Below the pieces are notes generated by a model. That model ran no database searches and was not told the DNA's origin. It saw only the letters and a program-made list of their open reading frames with translations. A DNA stretch of 7,148 bases from Bacillota bacterium. GTDB taxonomy: Bacteria; Bacillota; Clostridia; Lachnospirales; Lachnospiraceae. Both the position numbers and the translations under genes were made by a program. Within the stretch, counting starts at the first letter, position 1; every line of letters begins with the position of its first letter. The stretch spans positions 1-7,148 of the forward strand of contig JAEYRK010000097.1 in NCBI GenBank assembly GCA_023435645.1, in the 5' to 3' direction. Positions 1 to 6,135 of this stretch are shown here, in pieces.

Positions 1-701
1 ATGTGAAGGCGGCCATCAAACAGGTATATACAGATTCAGAGCTGTCACAGCTCTATAGTGCAAACGGAACTCTAAAGCCGGAGACAGTCTATCATGCAGT
101 AAAGACTCATGATTTATCCCTATTACCGGAGCATATGCGAAGCAGTGCCGAGGAGGCCTACCAGGTTCTTTTGCACACCGGAGACAGTCAGCTCTGTGAT
201 GTAATTTTGGATAGGGCTGCTCTTGATACAATTTATCAGAAGGGGAAGGAAACCGGAAACGAGCTCCTGGCTCAGTACGCCGAGCTAAAGGTTGCTTCCG
301 CTGATATTAATATTATCATCCGCAGTATCCGTACCGGGAAGGATCAGGCCTTCATGGAGAGAGCTCTGGCAGAATGCAGTAGCCTTAATAAAAGAGAACT
401 GATCCTGGCAGCCATGGAGGGAGGAGAGGAGCAGGTTCTGAATTATCTATCAACTACGGTATATGCAGATGCAGTACCGGCATTAAGAACCTCCTTTTCA
501 GCCTTTGAACGCTGGTGCGATAACCTGATTATGGGGTTGATTCGTCCGCAGAAATACAATCCGTTTACAGTTTCACCTCTGGCTGCTTATATCCTTGCCA
601 GGGAAAATGAAATCAAAACGGTGCGGATTCTGCTGTCGGGTAAGAGGAACGAGATATCGGATGATTCCATCCGGGAAAGATTGAGGGAGATGTATGTATA
701 A
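1..701 (+). CDS. ntpC: A/V-type ATPase subunit C (5' partial)
   Basis: C-terminal 232 or so residues of the A/V-type ATPase C subunit (archaeal C, yeast d homologue), which caps the membrane rotor ring and seats the D-F central shaft on it. The reading frame is open to the left edge. The GTG at 3-5 is therefore read as an internal valine codon, not a start; family members are usually about 330-350 residues, so about a third is missing. The protein is mostly helical. Its end is typical of the family: 'NPFTVSPLAAYILARENEIK' followed by 'TVRILLSGK' and the closing 'RERLREMYV'. It overlaps subunit F by 8 nt and lies directly before F-A-B-D, which confirms the identity. No frameshift is seen. Also named atpC. 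Confidence 0.93.
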   Translation, partial: VKAAIKQVYTDSELSQLYSANGTLKPETVYHAVKTHDLSLLPEHMRSSAEEAYQVLLHTGDSQLCDVILDRAALDTIYQKGKETGNELLAQYAELKVASADINIIIRSIRTGKDQAFMERALAECSSLNKRELILAAMEGGEEQVLNYLSTTVYADAVPALRTSFSAFERWCDNLIMGLIRPQKYNPFTVSPLAAYILARENEIKTVRILLSGKRNEISDDSIRERLREMYV

Positions 702-1011
702 GATTGCAGTGATGGGTGACCGTGACAGCATCTACGGTTATGCAGCCCTCGGTTTGGATACTTATCCGGTTACGGATCAGGAGGAGGCTGCGAAGCAATT
801 GAAGCTTCTGGCCGACAGCCAATATGCGGTTATCTATGTGACAGAAGCCTTACAGGCTCAGTTAGAAGCAGAAATTGACCATTATGTAAGTGAAGGACTT
901 CCGGCTATTATACCAATTCCCGGTGTCTCCGGTAATACCGGAATGGGAATACGTAATGTTAAGAAGTCCGTGGAACGGGCGGTAGGTTCGGATATCATCT
1001 TTAATACTTAA
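694..1011 (+). CDS. ntpG: A/V-type ATPase subunit F
   Basis: Small 105-residue central-stalk subunit that binds subunit D and turns with it inside the A3B3 head; called F in A-type and G in Enterococcus nomenclature (also atpF). The N-terminus carries the family signature MGDRDSIYGYAALGLDTYPV (residues 7-26) in a Rossmann-like fold. The C-terminal half has 'IPIPGVSGNTGMGIRNVKKS' and ends in 'AVGSDIIF'. The start ATG lies 8 nt inside the C gene, with a GAGGGAG ribosome site at 683-689, so translation is probably coupled to C. Length is normal. A 56-nt AT-rich gap with no hairpin separates it from subunit A, so I expect one transcript. Confidence 0.95.
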   Translation: MYKIAVMGDRDSIYGYAALGLDTYPVTDQEEAAKQLKLLADSQYAVIYVTEALQAQLEAEIDHYVSEGLPAIIPIPGVSGNTGMGIRNVKKSVERAVGSDIIFNT

Positions 1012-1067
1012 TGTAGCACATTAATAATAAAATGGATAACGATAACGAAAAAAGCAGGTGAAAAATA

Positions 1068-2831
1068 ATGAGCAAAGGCACCATCAAAAAAGTTGCCGGT
1101 CCCTTAGTTGTCGCTGAAGGAATGCGGGATGCCAACATGTTCGACGTGGTCCGTGTTAGCGATCAGCGTCTGATCGGTGAGATTATAGAAATCCATGGCG
1201 ACCAGGCTTCCATTCAGGTATATGAGGAAACCTCCGGCCTGGGACCCGGTGAACCGGTAGAATCCACCGGGGCTCCCCTAAGCGTGGAATTAGGACCTGG
1301 ACTGATCGGAAGCATCTTTGACGGAATCCAGCGTCCGCTGGTGGATATCATGGAAGCCACCGGAACGAATTTAAAGCGCGGTGTTGAGATTCCCTCCTTA
1401 AGCAGGGAGAAGAAATGGCATTTCGTACCCGCGATGAAGGTGGGAGATGCAGTAGAAGAAGGGGATATCATCGGAACGGTGGCAGAGACTGCTATTGTTA
1501 CCCAGAAGATCATGATTCCGAAGGGAATTAAAGGTACCTTGACCTCCCTTCAGGAGGGTGATTATACAGTTACGGATGCTGTCGCAGTTGTTACCAAGGA
1601 GGATGGCTCCACAGAGAATATCACTCTGATGCATAAATGGCCGGTTCGTATCGGCAGACCCTACAAACAGAAGCTGTCCCCGGATAAACCTCTGGTTACC
1701 GGACAGCGTGTCATTGATACCCTGTTCCCGATCGCTAAGGGCGGTGTGGCTGCGGTTCCCGGTCCCTTTGGAAGCGGTAAGACCGTCGTTCAGCATCAGC
1801 TGGCTAAGTGGGCAGAAGCGGATATCGTGGTTTATATCGGCTGCGGTGAACGCGGTAATGAGATGACCGACGTATTAAATGAATTCCCGGAGTTAAAGGA
1901 TCCGAAAACCGGAAAGTCTCTGATGGAACGTACGGTTTTGATTGCAAATACCTCCGATATGCCCGTGGCTGCCCGTGAGGCATCCATCTATGTCGGAATC
2001 ACAATTGCGGAATATTTCCGTGATATGGGCTATTCTGTGGCTCTGATGGCTGATTCCACCTCCCGTTGGGCAGAAGCACTCCGTGAGATGTCAGGTCGTT
2101 TGGAGGAGATGCCCGGTGAGGAAGGCTATCCGGCTTACCTTGCCAGCCGTCTGGCACAGTTTTATGAGAGAGCAGGAAGAGTAATTTCCCTTGGTAAGGA
2201 TGGTCGTGAGGGTGCATTATCCGCCATCGGCGCCGTATCCCCTCCCGGTGGTGATATCTCGGAGCCCGTTTCTCAGGCAACTCTCCGAATTGTTAAGGTT
2301 TTCTGGAGTCTGGATGCGAACCTGGCCTATCGAAGACATTTCCCGGCGATCAACTGGCTGACCAGTTACTCGCTCTATAATATGTCAAAGTGGTTTAATA
2401 CCAATGTAAATGAAAAATGGATGGTAAACAGAGACCGTTTGATGCAGCTTCTCAATGATGAGGCAGAGCTGGATGAAATCGTAAAGCTGGTTGGTATGGA
2501 TGCACTGTCCGCACCGGACCGCTTGAAGCTGGAGGCAGCCCGTTCCATCCGTGAGGACTTCCTGCATCAGGATGCCTTCCATGAGGTAGATACCTATACT
2601 GAGCTGAATAAGCAGTTCTTACTAATGGAGCTGGTACTAAATTATTATGATCTTTCACTGCAATCCTTAAGAAACGGTGTTTCTATTGAGGAGCTGGTGA
2701 AGCTTCCGATAAGAGAGAAGATCGGACGTTTTAAGTATATCAGCAAGGATCAGGTGGATAAGGAATATGAAGAGATTCTAATGACCCTGAATAAGGAATT
2801 GAACGACTTAATACAGAAGGAGGAAGCCTAA
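1068..2831 (+). CDS. ntpA: A/V-type ATPase catalytic subunit A
   Basis: 587-residue nucleotide-hydrolysing/synthesising subunit of the peripheral V1/A1 head (three copies alternate with B). Visible parts are an N-terminal beta-barrel (about 1-75), the A-specific 'non-homologous' insertion (about 110-200), the Walker A P-loop GPFGSGKT (232-239, Lys238), the catalytic glutamate in GCGERGNEM (Glu261), the Walker B region ALMADSTSRWAEALRE (325-340), and a helical C-terminal domain. Length matches the family (about 580-595). The start is fixed by an AGGTGA ribosome site at 1056-1061, seven bases upstream of ATG. The gene ends in TAATG shared with subunit B. Whether the enzyme moves H+ or Na+, and whether it mainly makes or uses ATP, cannot be told here because the ring subunit K is outside the window. 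Confidence 0.98.
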   Translation: MSKGTIKKVAGPLVVAEGMRDANMFDVVRVSDQRLIGEIIEIHGDQASIQVYEETSGLGPGEPVESTGAPLSVELGPGLIGSIFDGIQRPLVDIMEATGTNLKRGVEIPSLSREKKWHFVPAMKVGDAVEEGDIIGTVAETAIVTQKIMIPKGIKGTLTSLQEGDYTVTDAVAVVTKEDGSTENITLMHKWPVRIGRPYKQKLSPDKPLVTGQRVIDTLFPIAKGGVAAVPGPFGSGKTVVQHQLAKWAEADIVVYIGCGERGNEMTDVLNEFPELKDPKTGKSLMERTVLIANTSDMPVAAREASIYVGITIAEYFRDMGYSVALMADSTSRWAEALREMSGRLEEMPGEEGYPAYLASRLAQFYERAGRVISLGKDGREGALSAIGAVSPPGGDISEPVSQATLRIVKVFWSLDANLAYRRHFPAINWLTSYSLYNMSKWFNTNVNEKWMVNRDRLMQLLNDEAELDEIVKLVGMDALSAPDRLKLEAARSIREDFLHQDAFHEVDTYTELNKQFLLMELVLNYYDLSLQSLRNGVSIEELVKLPIREKIGRFKYISKDQVDKEYEEILMTLNKELNDLIQKEEA

Positions 2832-4204
2832 TGCCAAAGGAATATAGAACCATACAAGAGGTAGCAGGTCCTCTGATGCTCGTACAGGGCGTTGAAAATG
2901 TAGCTTTTGATGAATTGGCAGAGATTGAGCTGTCAAACGGAGAGAAGCGTCGCTGTAGAGTACTGGAAATTGATGGCGGTAACGCATTGGTTCAGCTCTT
3001 TGAAAGCTCCGCCGGTATTAATTTGTCTAACAGTAAGGTCCGTTTCTTAGGAAGAAGCATGGAGCTGGGTGTTTCCGAGGATATGTTAAGCCGTGTATTC
3101 GACGGTCTTGGCCGTCCGATTGATAATGGCCCGGATATTCTTCCGGAAAAGCGACTGGATATTGCCGGACTTCCGATGAATCCTGCAGCCAGAAACTATC
3201 CGCAGGAGTTTATCCAGACCGGTGTCTCAGCAATTGACGGTCTGAATACTCTGGTACGCGGTCAGAAGCTGCCGATTTTCTCCGCCAGTGGTTTACCCCA
3301 TGCAGAGCTGGCAGCACAGATTGCCCGTCAGGCTAAGGTACGTGGTACGACAGAACCCTTCGCCGTTGTATTTGCTGCGATGGGTATCACCTTCGAGGAG
3401 GCAAACTTCTTTACCGAGTCCTTCCGGGAAACCGGTGCAATCGACCGTACAGTCATGTTCATCAATCTAGCCAACGACCCTGCGGTAGAGCGTATCTCCA
3501 CACCGAGAATGGCGCTGACTGCTGCTGAATATTTAGCCTTTGAAAAGGATATGCATGTACTTGTTATCCTTACCGATATCACAAACTATGCTGACTCCCT
3601 TCGTGAGGTTTCCGCAGCCCGTAAGGAAGTACCCGGACGCCGCGGTTATCCCGGATATATGTATACTGACCTAGCTTCCCTCTATGAGAGAGCAGGGCGG
3701 AAGAAGGGTAAGGCAGGAAGTATCACAATGATCCCGATCCTGTCCATGCCGGAGGATGACAAGACCCATCCGATCCCTGACTTAACCGGATATATCACGG
3801 AAGGTCAGATTATTCTAAGCCGAGATCTGTATCGTCAGGGCATCAAGCCGCCGGTTGACGTGCTTCCGTCCCTGTCCCGTCTGAAGGATAAGGGAATCGG
3901 TGAGGGCAAGACCCGTAAGGATCATGCCAATACGATGAACCAGATCTTTGCTGCATATGCAAGAGGTAAGGAAGCGAAGGAGCTGATGGTCGTACTCGGT
4001 GAGGCAGCGCTGACAGATATCGATAAGCTCTATGCGAAATTTGCAGATGCCTTCGAGAGAGAATATGTATCCCAGGGCTATACCGCTAACCGTGATATTG
4101 AAGAGACCTTGAACCTTGGCTGGAAGCTGTTGTCCATCCTTCCGAGGACGGAGCTGAAGAGAATTAAGGATGAGCTGCTGGATCAGTATTATGGTAAACA
4201 GTAA
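2831..4204 (+). CDS. ntpB: A/V-type ATPase non-catalytic subunit B
   Basis: 457-residue non-catalytic partner of subunit A in the hexameric head. The Walker A position is degenerate, as expected for B: SASGLPHAEL (151-160) lacks the GKT motif. Strongly conserved blocks follow: FAAMGITFEEANFF, MFINLANDPAVERISTPRMA, VSAARKEVPGRRGYPGYMY, and MPEDDKTHPIPDLTGYITEG. Length is normal (about 455-465). The ATG overlaps the A stop codon by one base (TAATG at 2829-2833), with AAGGAGG at 2817-2823 seven bases upstream, giving coupled, roughly equal synthesis with A as the A3B3 stoichiometry requires. No truncation or frameshift is seen. Confidence 0.98.
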   Translation: MPKEYRTIQEVAGPLMLVQGVENVAFDELAEIELSNGEKRRCRVLEIDGGNALVQLFESSAGINLSNSKVRFLGRSMELGVSEDMLSRVFDGLGRPIDNGPDILPEKRLDIAGLPMNPAARNYPQEFIQTGVSAIDGLNTLVRGQKLPIFSASGLPHAELAAQIARQAKVRGTTEPFAVVFAAMGITFEEANFFTESFRETGAIDRTVMFINLANDPAVERISTPRMALTAAEYLAFEKDMHVLVILTDITNYADSLREVSAARKEVPGRRGYPGYMYTDLASLYERAGRKKGKAGSITMIPILSMPEDDKTHPIPDLTGYITEGQIILSRDLYRQGIKPPVDVLPSLSRLKDKGIGEGKTRKDHANTMNQIFAAYARGKEAKELMVVLGEAALTDIDKLYAKFADAFEREYVSQGYTANRDIEETLNLGWKLLSILPRTELKRIKDELLDQYYGKQ

Positions 4205-4221
4205 AGGGGGGATGACCGTTG
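4205..4221 (+). promoter_or_regulatory. Ribosome site deciding the TTG start of subunit D
   Basis: The purine run AGGGGGG at 4205-4211 sits seven bases before TTG (4219-4221). The ATG at 4212-4214 directly abuts the purine run, which is too close for use as a start, and its frame reads only M-T-V-G-stop (4212-4226). This decides for the TTG start. Confidence 0.7.
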
Positions 4222-4884
4222 GCTAAGACACAAGTGAATCCTACCAGAATGGAATTGACGAAGCTGAAGAAGAAGCTGGCTACGGCAACCCGTGGGCATA
4301 AGCTGTTAAAGGATAAAAGGGATGAGCTGATGAGGCAGTTCCTGGACCTGGTGAGAGAGAATAAGGTCCTTCGTGAGAAGGTGGAGGCGGGAATTAAGGC
4401 TGCTAATAAAAATTTCCTGCTGGCCAGATCCGCTATGCCCGATGAGGTGATTAATGTATCCTTATTGGCGCCCAGACAGGAGGTTTATCTTGAAGCCTCT
4501 ACCAGAAATGTCATGAGTGTTGAGATTCCGGAGTTCGAGTATAAAACCAAGACCCCGAATGAGCATGATATCTATCCCTACGGCTTTGCATTTACCTCCA
4601 GTGATCTGGATGATGCGGTAAAATCTCTGCAGGATTTACTGCCCGATATGCTTCGTCTGGCGGAGGTTGAAAAATCCTGTCAGCTGATGGCTGCGGAGAT
4701 TGAGAAGACCAGACGCCGTGTGAACGCCTTAGAGCATGTCATGATCCCTGAGATGAAGGCTAAGATTAAATTCATTGTCATGAAGCTGGATGAAAACGAG
4801 CGTAGTACCCAGATCCGATTGATGAAGGTGAAGGATATGATGCTGGAGCAGGCTCATCGTTACAAAGAGAGATACCAGAGCTGA
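4219..4884 (+). CDS. ntpD: A/V-type ATPase subunit D (TTG start)
   Basis: 221-residue central-stalk (rotor shaft) subunit, which forms a long antiparallel coiled coil inside the A3B3 head and pairs with F. The N-terminal helix carries the family block NPTRMELTKLKKKLATATRG followed by HKLLKDKRDELMR. The C-terminal helix carries RRRVNALEHVMIPEMKAKIK and MKLDENERS. It is slightly long for the family (about 200-215). The start is TTG at 4219, seven bases after AGGGGGG (4205-4211). The nearer ATG at 4212 is out of frame and stops after four codons, so TTG is the only start that keeps the conserved N-terminus. It is the last gene of the operon and is followed by a strong terminator. Confidence 0.96.
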   Translation: MAKTQVNPTRMELTKLKKKLATATRGHKLLKDKRDELMRQFLDLVRENKVLREKVEAGIKAANKNFLLARSAMPDEVINVSLLAPRQEVYLEASTRNVMSVEIPEFEYKTKTPNEHDIYPYGFAFTSSDLDDAVKSLQDLLPDMLRLAEVEKSCQLMAAEIEKTRRRVNALEHVMIPEMKAKIKFIVMKLDENERSTQIRLMKVKDMMLEQAHRYKERYQS

Positions 4885-4920
4885 TTTTGGCAGAATAAGA
4901 ATTTCTGAGAAATGTATGAT

Positions 4921-4955
4921 AAGACACCGGTACATCCCGTACCGGTGTCTTTTTT
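4921..4955 (+). terminator. Rho-independent terminator of the ATPase operon
   Basis: A perfect 12-bp inverted repeat, left arm 4922-4933 (AGACACCGGTAC) and right arm 4939-4950 (GTACCGGTGTCT), closes a 5-nt loop ATCCC. It is followed by a T run to 4955; A4921-T4951 adds a thirteenth pair. It lies 37 bases after the subunit D stop codon and cleanly separates the ATPase operon from the downstream regulator. Confidence 0.96.
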
Positions 4956-4996
4956 CAGTAGCTGCAAAGGATACGCAGTCGTGACACCTCTTGTAC

Positions 4997-5025
4997 TTGA
5001 CGTAGATGAGGATAGTTTGTACACT
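4997..5025 (+). promoter_or_regulatory. Predicted sigma-A promoter of the Fnr-like gene
   Basis: The -35 box TTGACG (4997-5002, 5 of 6 matches) and the -10 box TACACT (5020-5025, 4 of 6) are separated by the optimal 17 bases. It is placed after the operon terminator and about 150 bases before the regulator start. Transcription would begin near 5032, so the tandem repeats at 5036-5142 would lie in the untranslated leader. A TTGTAC hexamer occurs twice here (4991-4996 and 5017-5022, 26 bases apart), which might be a regulator contact. Confidence 0.55.
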
Positions 5026-5035
5026 GTAATAGAAG

Positions 5036-5142
5036 AGGAGTATTATATTAAGGAGTATTATATTAATAGATGCTACCTTAAGGAATATTATATGTAAGGA
5101 GTATCATTTTTGAGGGTATTACATAGAAGGAATATTACATGA
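5036..5142 (+). repeat. Degenerate 15-16-bp tandem repeats in the regulator leader
   Basis: Seven consecutive units start at 5036, 5051, 5066, 5081, 5097, 5113 and 5128. The first two are identical (AGGAGTATTATATTA). The third is strongly diverged (about 7 of 15 matches). The others are clear variants such as AGGAATATTATATG and AGGAATATTACATGA. The conserved core is AGGA(G/A)TATTA. The array ends about 33 bases before the start codon of the Fnr-like gene and lies downstream of its predicted promoter. The AGGAG core resembles a ribosome binding site. Origin by local duplication is likely; function is unknown. Confidence 0.8.
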
Positions 5143-5175
5143 AGTAGTTCGGCTATAAATTTATGGAGGTGGATT

Positions 5176-5895
5176 ATGAAGACAGGATGTCATTGCAATC
5201 GATGTAAGGATAGGTTATGTATACATAAGGTTCCGATTCTGTCATCGCTCAATAAGGATGATCTGGAGAAAATAGCAGACCTGATTACCCATCATAGCTT
5301 TAAGAAGGGTGAGATTCTATTTCGGGAAGGAGATCGGATGGATTCCATTGTGATCATTCATGAGGGGAGTGCCAAGGCCTATAAGACCACCTCTGACGGA
5401 AGGGAGCAAATTTTATATGTCTTTGCGGAGGGAGATTTCTTCGGAGAACAAAACCTGTTTCGCAATCATGACATCACCTATTCCGTGGAAGCCTTACAGA
5501 CTTTAAAAACCTGTCATCTGTCAAAGAGCCAGTTTCAGCAGCTATTGTATGACTACCCTGAGATTGCTGTCAAAATCATCGTAGAGCTGGGAAGCCGCAT
5601 GTCACGACTGGAGACTGCCCTGCAAACCATGGGGGTACGGAATGTGGATAGCAGGATTGGGGGGATCTTAATGGAATTTGCTGCGAAGTATGGAAAGGAG
5701 GAGCCTACCGGTACTGTCATCCATCTGCCACTTTCCAGGGAGGGAATTGCCAATTATCTCGGGGTGGCGAGGGAAACTGTTAGCCGTAAATTCAGCCAAT
5801 TGGAGAGCGAGGGAGTCATCCGGTCCAGAAATAACAAGGAGATCCTGATATTAAATCCTAAGGCATTACAGAACCTTGCGGGAGCATATGAATAA
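5176..5895 (+). CDS. Crp/Fnr-family regulator, probable Fe-S (FNR-like) sensor
   Basis: 239-residue transcription factor. Domain order: an N-terminal cysteine cluster (Cys5, Cys7, Cys10, Cys15), a cyclic-nucleotide-binding-type beta-roll (about 20-130), a dimerisation helix (about 130-155), and a C-terminal winged helix (about 155-239). The effector domain has FKKGEILFREGD and 'YVFAEGDFFGEQNLF', without a classical cAMP-binding arginine set that I could identify. Cys113 in 'LQTLKTCHLSKSQF' lines up with E. coli FNR Cys122. The recognition helix GVARETVSRKFSQLESEGVI has Glu200, Ser203 and Arg204, the E-x2-S-R pattern by which FNR reads TTGAT half-sites. Start: ATG six bases after GGAGG (5165-5169). 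An oxygen-labile [4Fe-4S] sensor is inferred; cysteine spacing differs from E. coli FNR (C-x2-C-x5-C). It precedes a rubrerythrin gene, fitting a redox role. Confidence 0.9.
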   Translation: MKTGCHCNRCKDRLCIHKVPILSSLNKDDLEKIADLITHHSFKKGEILFREGDRMDSIVIIHEGSAKAYKTTSDGREQILYVFAEGDFFGEQNLFRNHDITYSVEALQTLKTCHLSKSQFQQLLYDYPEIAVKIIVELGSRMSRLETALQTMGVRNVDSRIGGILMEFAAKYGKEEPTGTVIHLPLSREGIANYLGVARETVSRKFSQLESEGVIRSRNNKEILILNPKALQNLAGAYE

Positions 5896-5914
5896 AGTGA
5901 ATATATTCTACTAA

Positions 5915-5966
5915 AGTAGTAAAGCTTAAGCTCTAGCCAAGGGGTAGGAGGAAGATCGTTTACTAC
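5915..5966 (+). other. Possible folded RNA element after the regulator gene
   Basis: GTAGTAAA (5916-5923) can pair with TTTACTAC (5959-5966) to enclose 35 bases. Inside, 5933-5938 can pair with 5943-5947 (CTA, bulged G, CC against GGTAG) around an AAGG loop. A perfect 10-bp palindrome AGCTTAAGCT (5923-5932) and a small CTACT/AGTAG repeat (5908-5919) compete with this. The intrinsic terminator follows six bases later. It could be a 3' UTR structure, a small RNA or part of an attenuator; no known riboswitch class was recognised. Confidence 0.35.
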
Positions 5967-5972
5967 AGGAGT

Positions 5973-6005
5973 CGGTTCTGTTGTCAAGCAACAGAACCGT
6001 TTTTT
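5973..6005 (+). terminator. Rho-independent terminator after the regulator gene
   Basis: A perfect 11-bp inverted repeat, CGGTTCTGTTG (5973-5983) and CAACAGAACCG (5989-5999), encloses the loop TCAAG and is followed by six T residues (6000-6005). It lies 77 bases past the regulator stop codon and 130 bases before the rubrerythrin, so the rubrerythrin needs its own promoter unless the terminator is conditional. Confidence 0.95.
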
Positions 6006-6028
6006 GTTTAATAGCAAAGCACAGCTTG

Positions 6029-6039
6029 TGATCTGATCA
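6029..6039 (+). promoter_or_regulatory. Small dyad with an FNR-like half-site
   Basis: TGATCTGATCA is a perfect palindrome around a central T. With the next base it contains GATCAA, which holds a perfect right FNR half-site (ATCAA, 6036-6040). The left half does not fit TTGAT-N4-ATCAA at the required spacing, although TGTGA (6027-6031) resembles a Crp half-site. This is a weak candidate operator upstream of the rubrerythrin. Confidence 0.2.
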
Positions 6040-6083
6040 ATTGGTCTCAAATGTAATCCATAGCCCAAATACTTTGAAATTGG

Positions 6084-6108
6084 GATAATCCTTCCCTAAT
6101 TCAGGGAA
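6084..6108 (+). promoter_or_regulatory. Candidate rubrerythrin -10 box and operator dyad
   Basis: GATAAT (6084-6089) matches the -10 consensus at 5 of 6 positions, but no good -35 box lies 16-18 bases upstream. A second option, TTGAAA at 6074-6079, has only the poor TAATTC at -10. Just downstream is a perfect dyad, TTCCCT (6092-6097), AATTC, AGGGAA (6103-6108). With the GATAAT box, transcription would start near 6096 inside this dyad, the usual place for a repressor site. It does not match the PerR or Fur box consensus that I know. Confidence 0.35.
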
Positions 6109-6135
6109 TACTGTTAAAAAACATTTGGAGGTAAT

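Noticed and set aside
3..5. GTG as the start codon of subunit C
   Set aside because: The frame is open to the window edge and the protein would lack about a third of the family's length; it is an internal valine codon of a truncated gene.
1012..1067. Internal promoter or terminator between subunits F and A
   Set aside because: The gap is AT-rich with a short GATAAC duplication (1034-1045 region) but has no hairpin and no paired -35/-10 boxes of good quality.
1398..1796. Antisense frame of 132 codons inside subunit A (also 1999-2280 and 1214-1513)
   Set aside because: They lie wholly opposite a highly conserved catalytic subunit gene and resemble no known family; shadows of its codon bias.
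4912..5097. A 61-codon + strand frame ending in a Tyr-rich repeat peptide
   Set aside because: It reads straight through the operon terminator and its apparent peptide repeats are just the DNA tandem repeats in frame. A shorter version from GTG at 4981 (38 codons) would begin upstream of the predicted transcription start. The repeats continue past the stop and out of frame.
5036..5142. CRISPR array
   Set aside because: Units are 15-16 bp, contiguous and have no unique spacers; no cas genes are in the window.
5944..5960. Ribosome site for a small gene after the regulator (GGAGG at 5947-5951)
   Set aside because: No ATG, GTG or TTG follows at a usable distance; the next candidate frames run through the terminator.
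5754..6068. Minus-strand frame of 104 codons across the regulator end and its terminator
   Set aside because: It runs opposite the conserved DNA-binding domain and through the terminator hairpin; no recognisable protein features.
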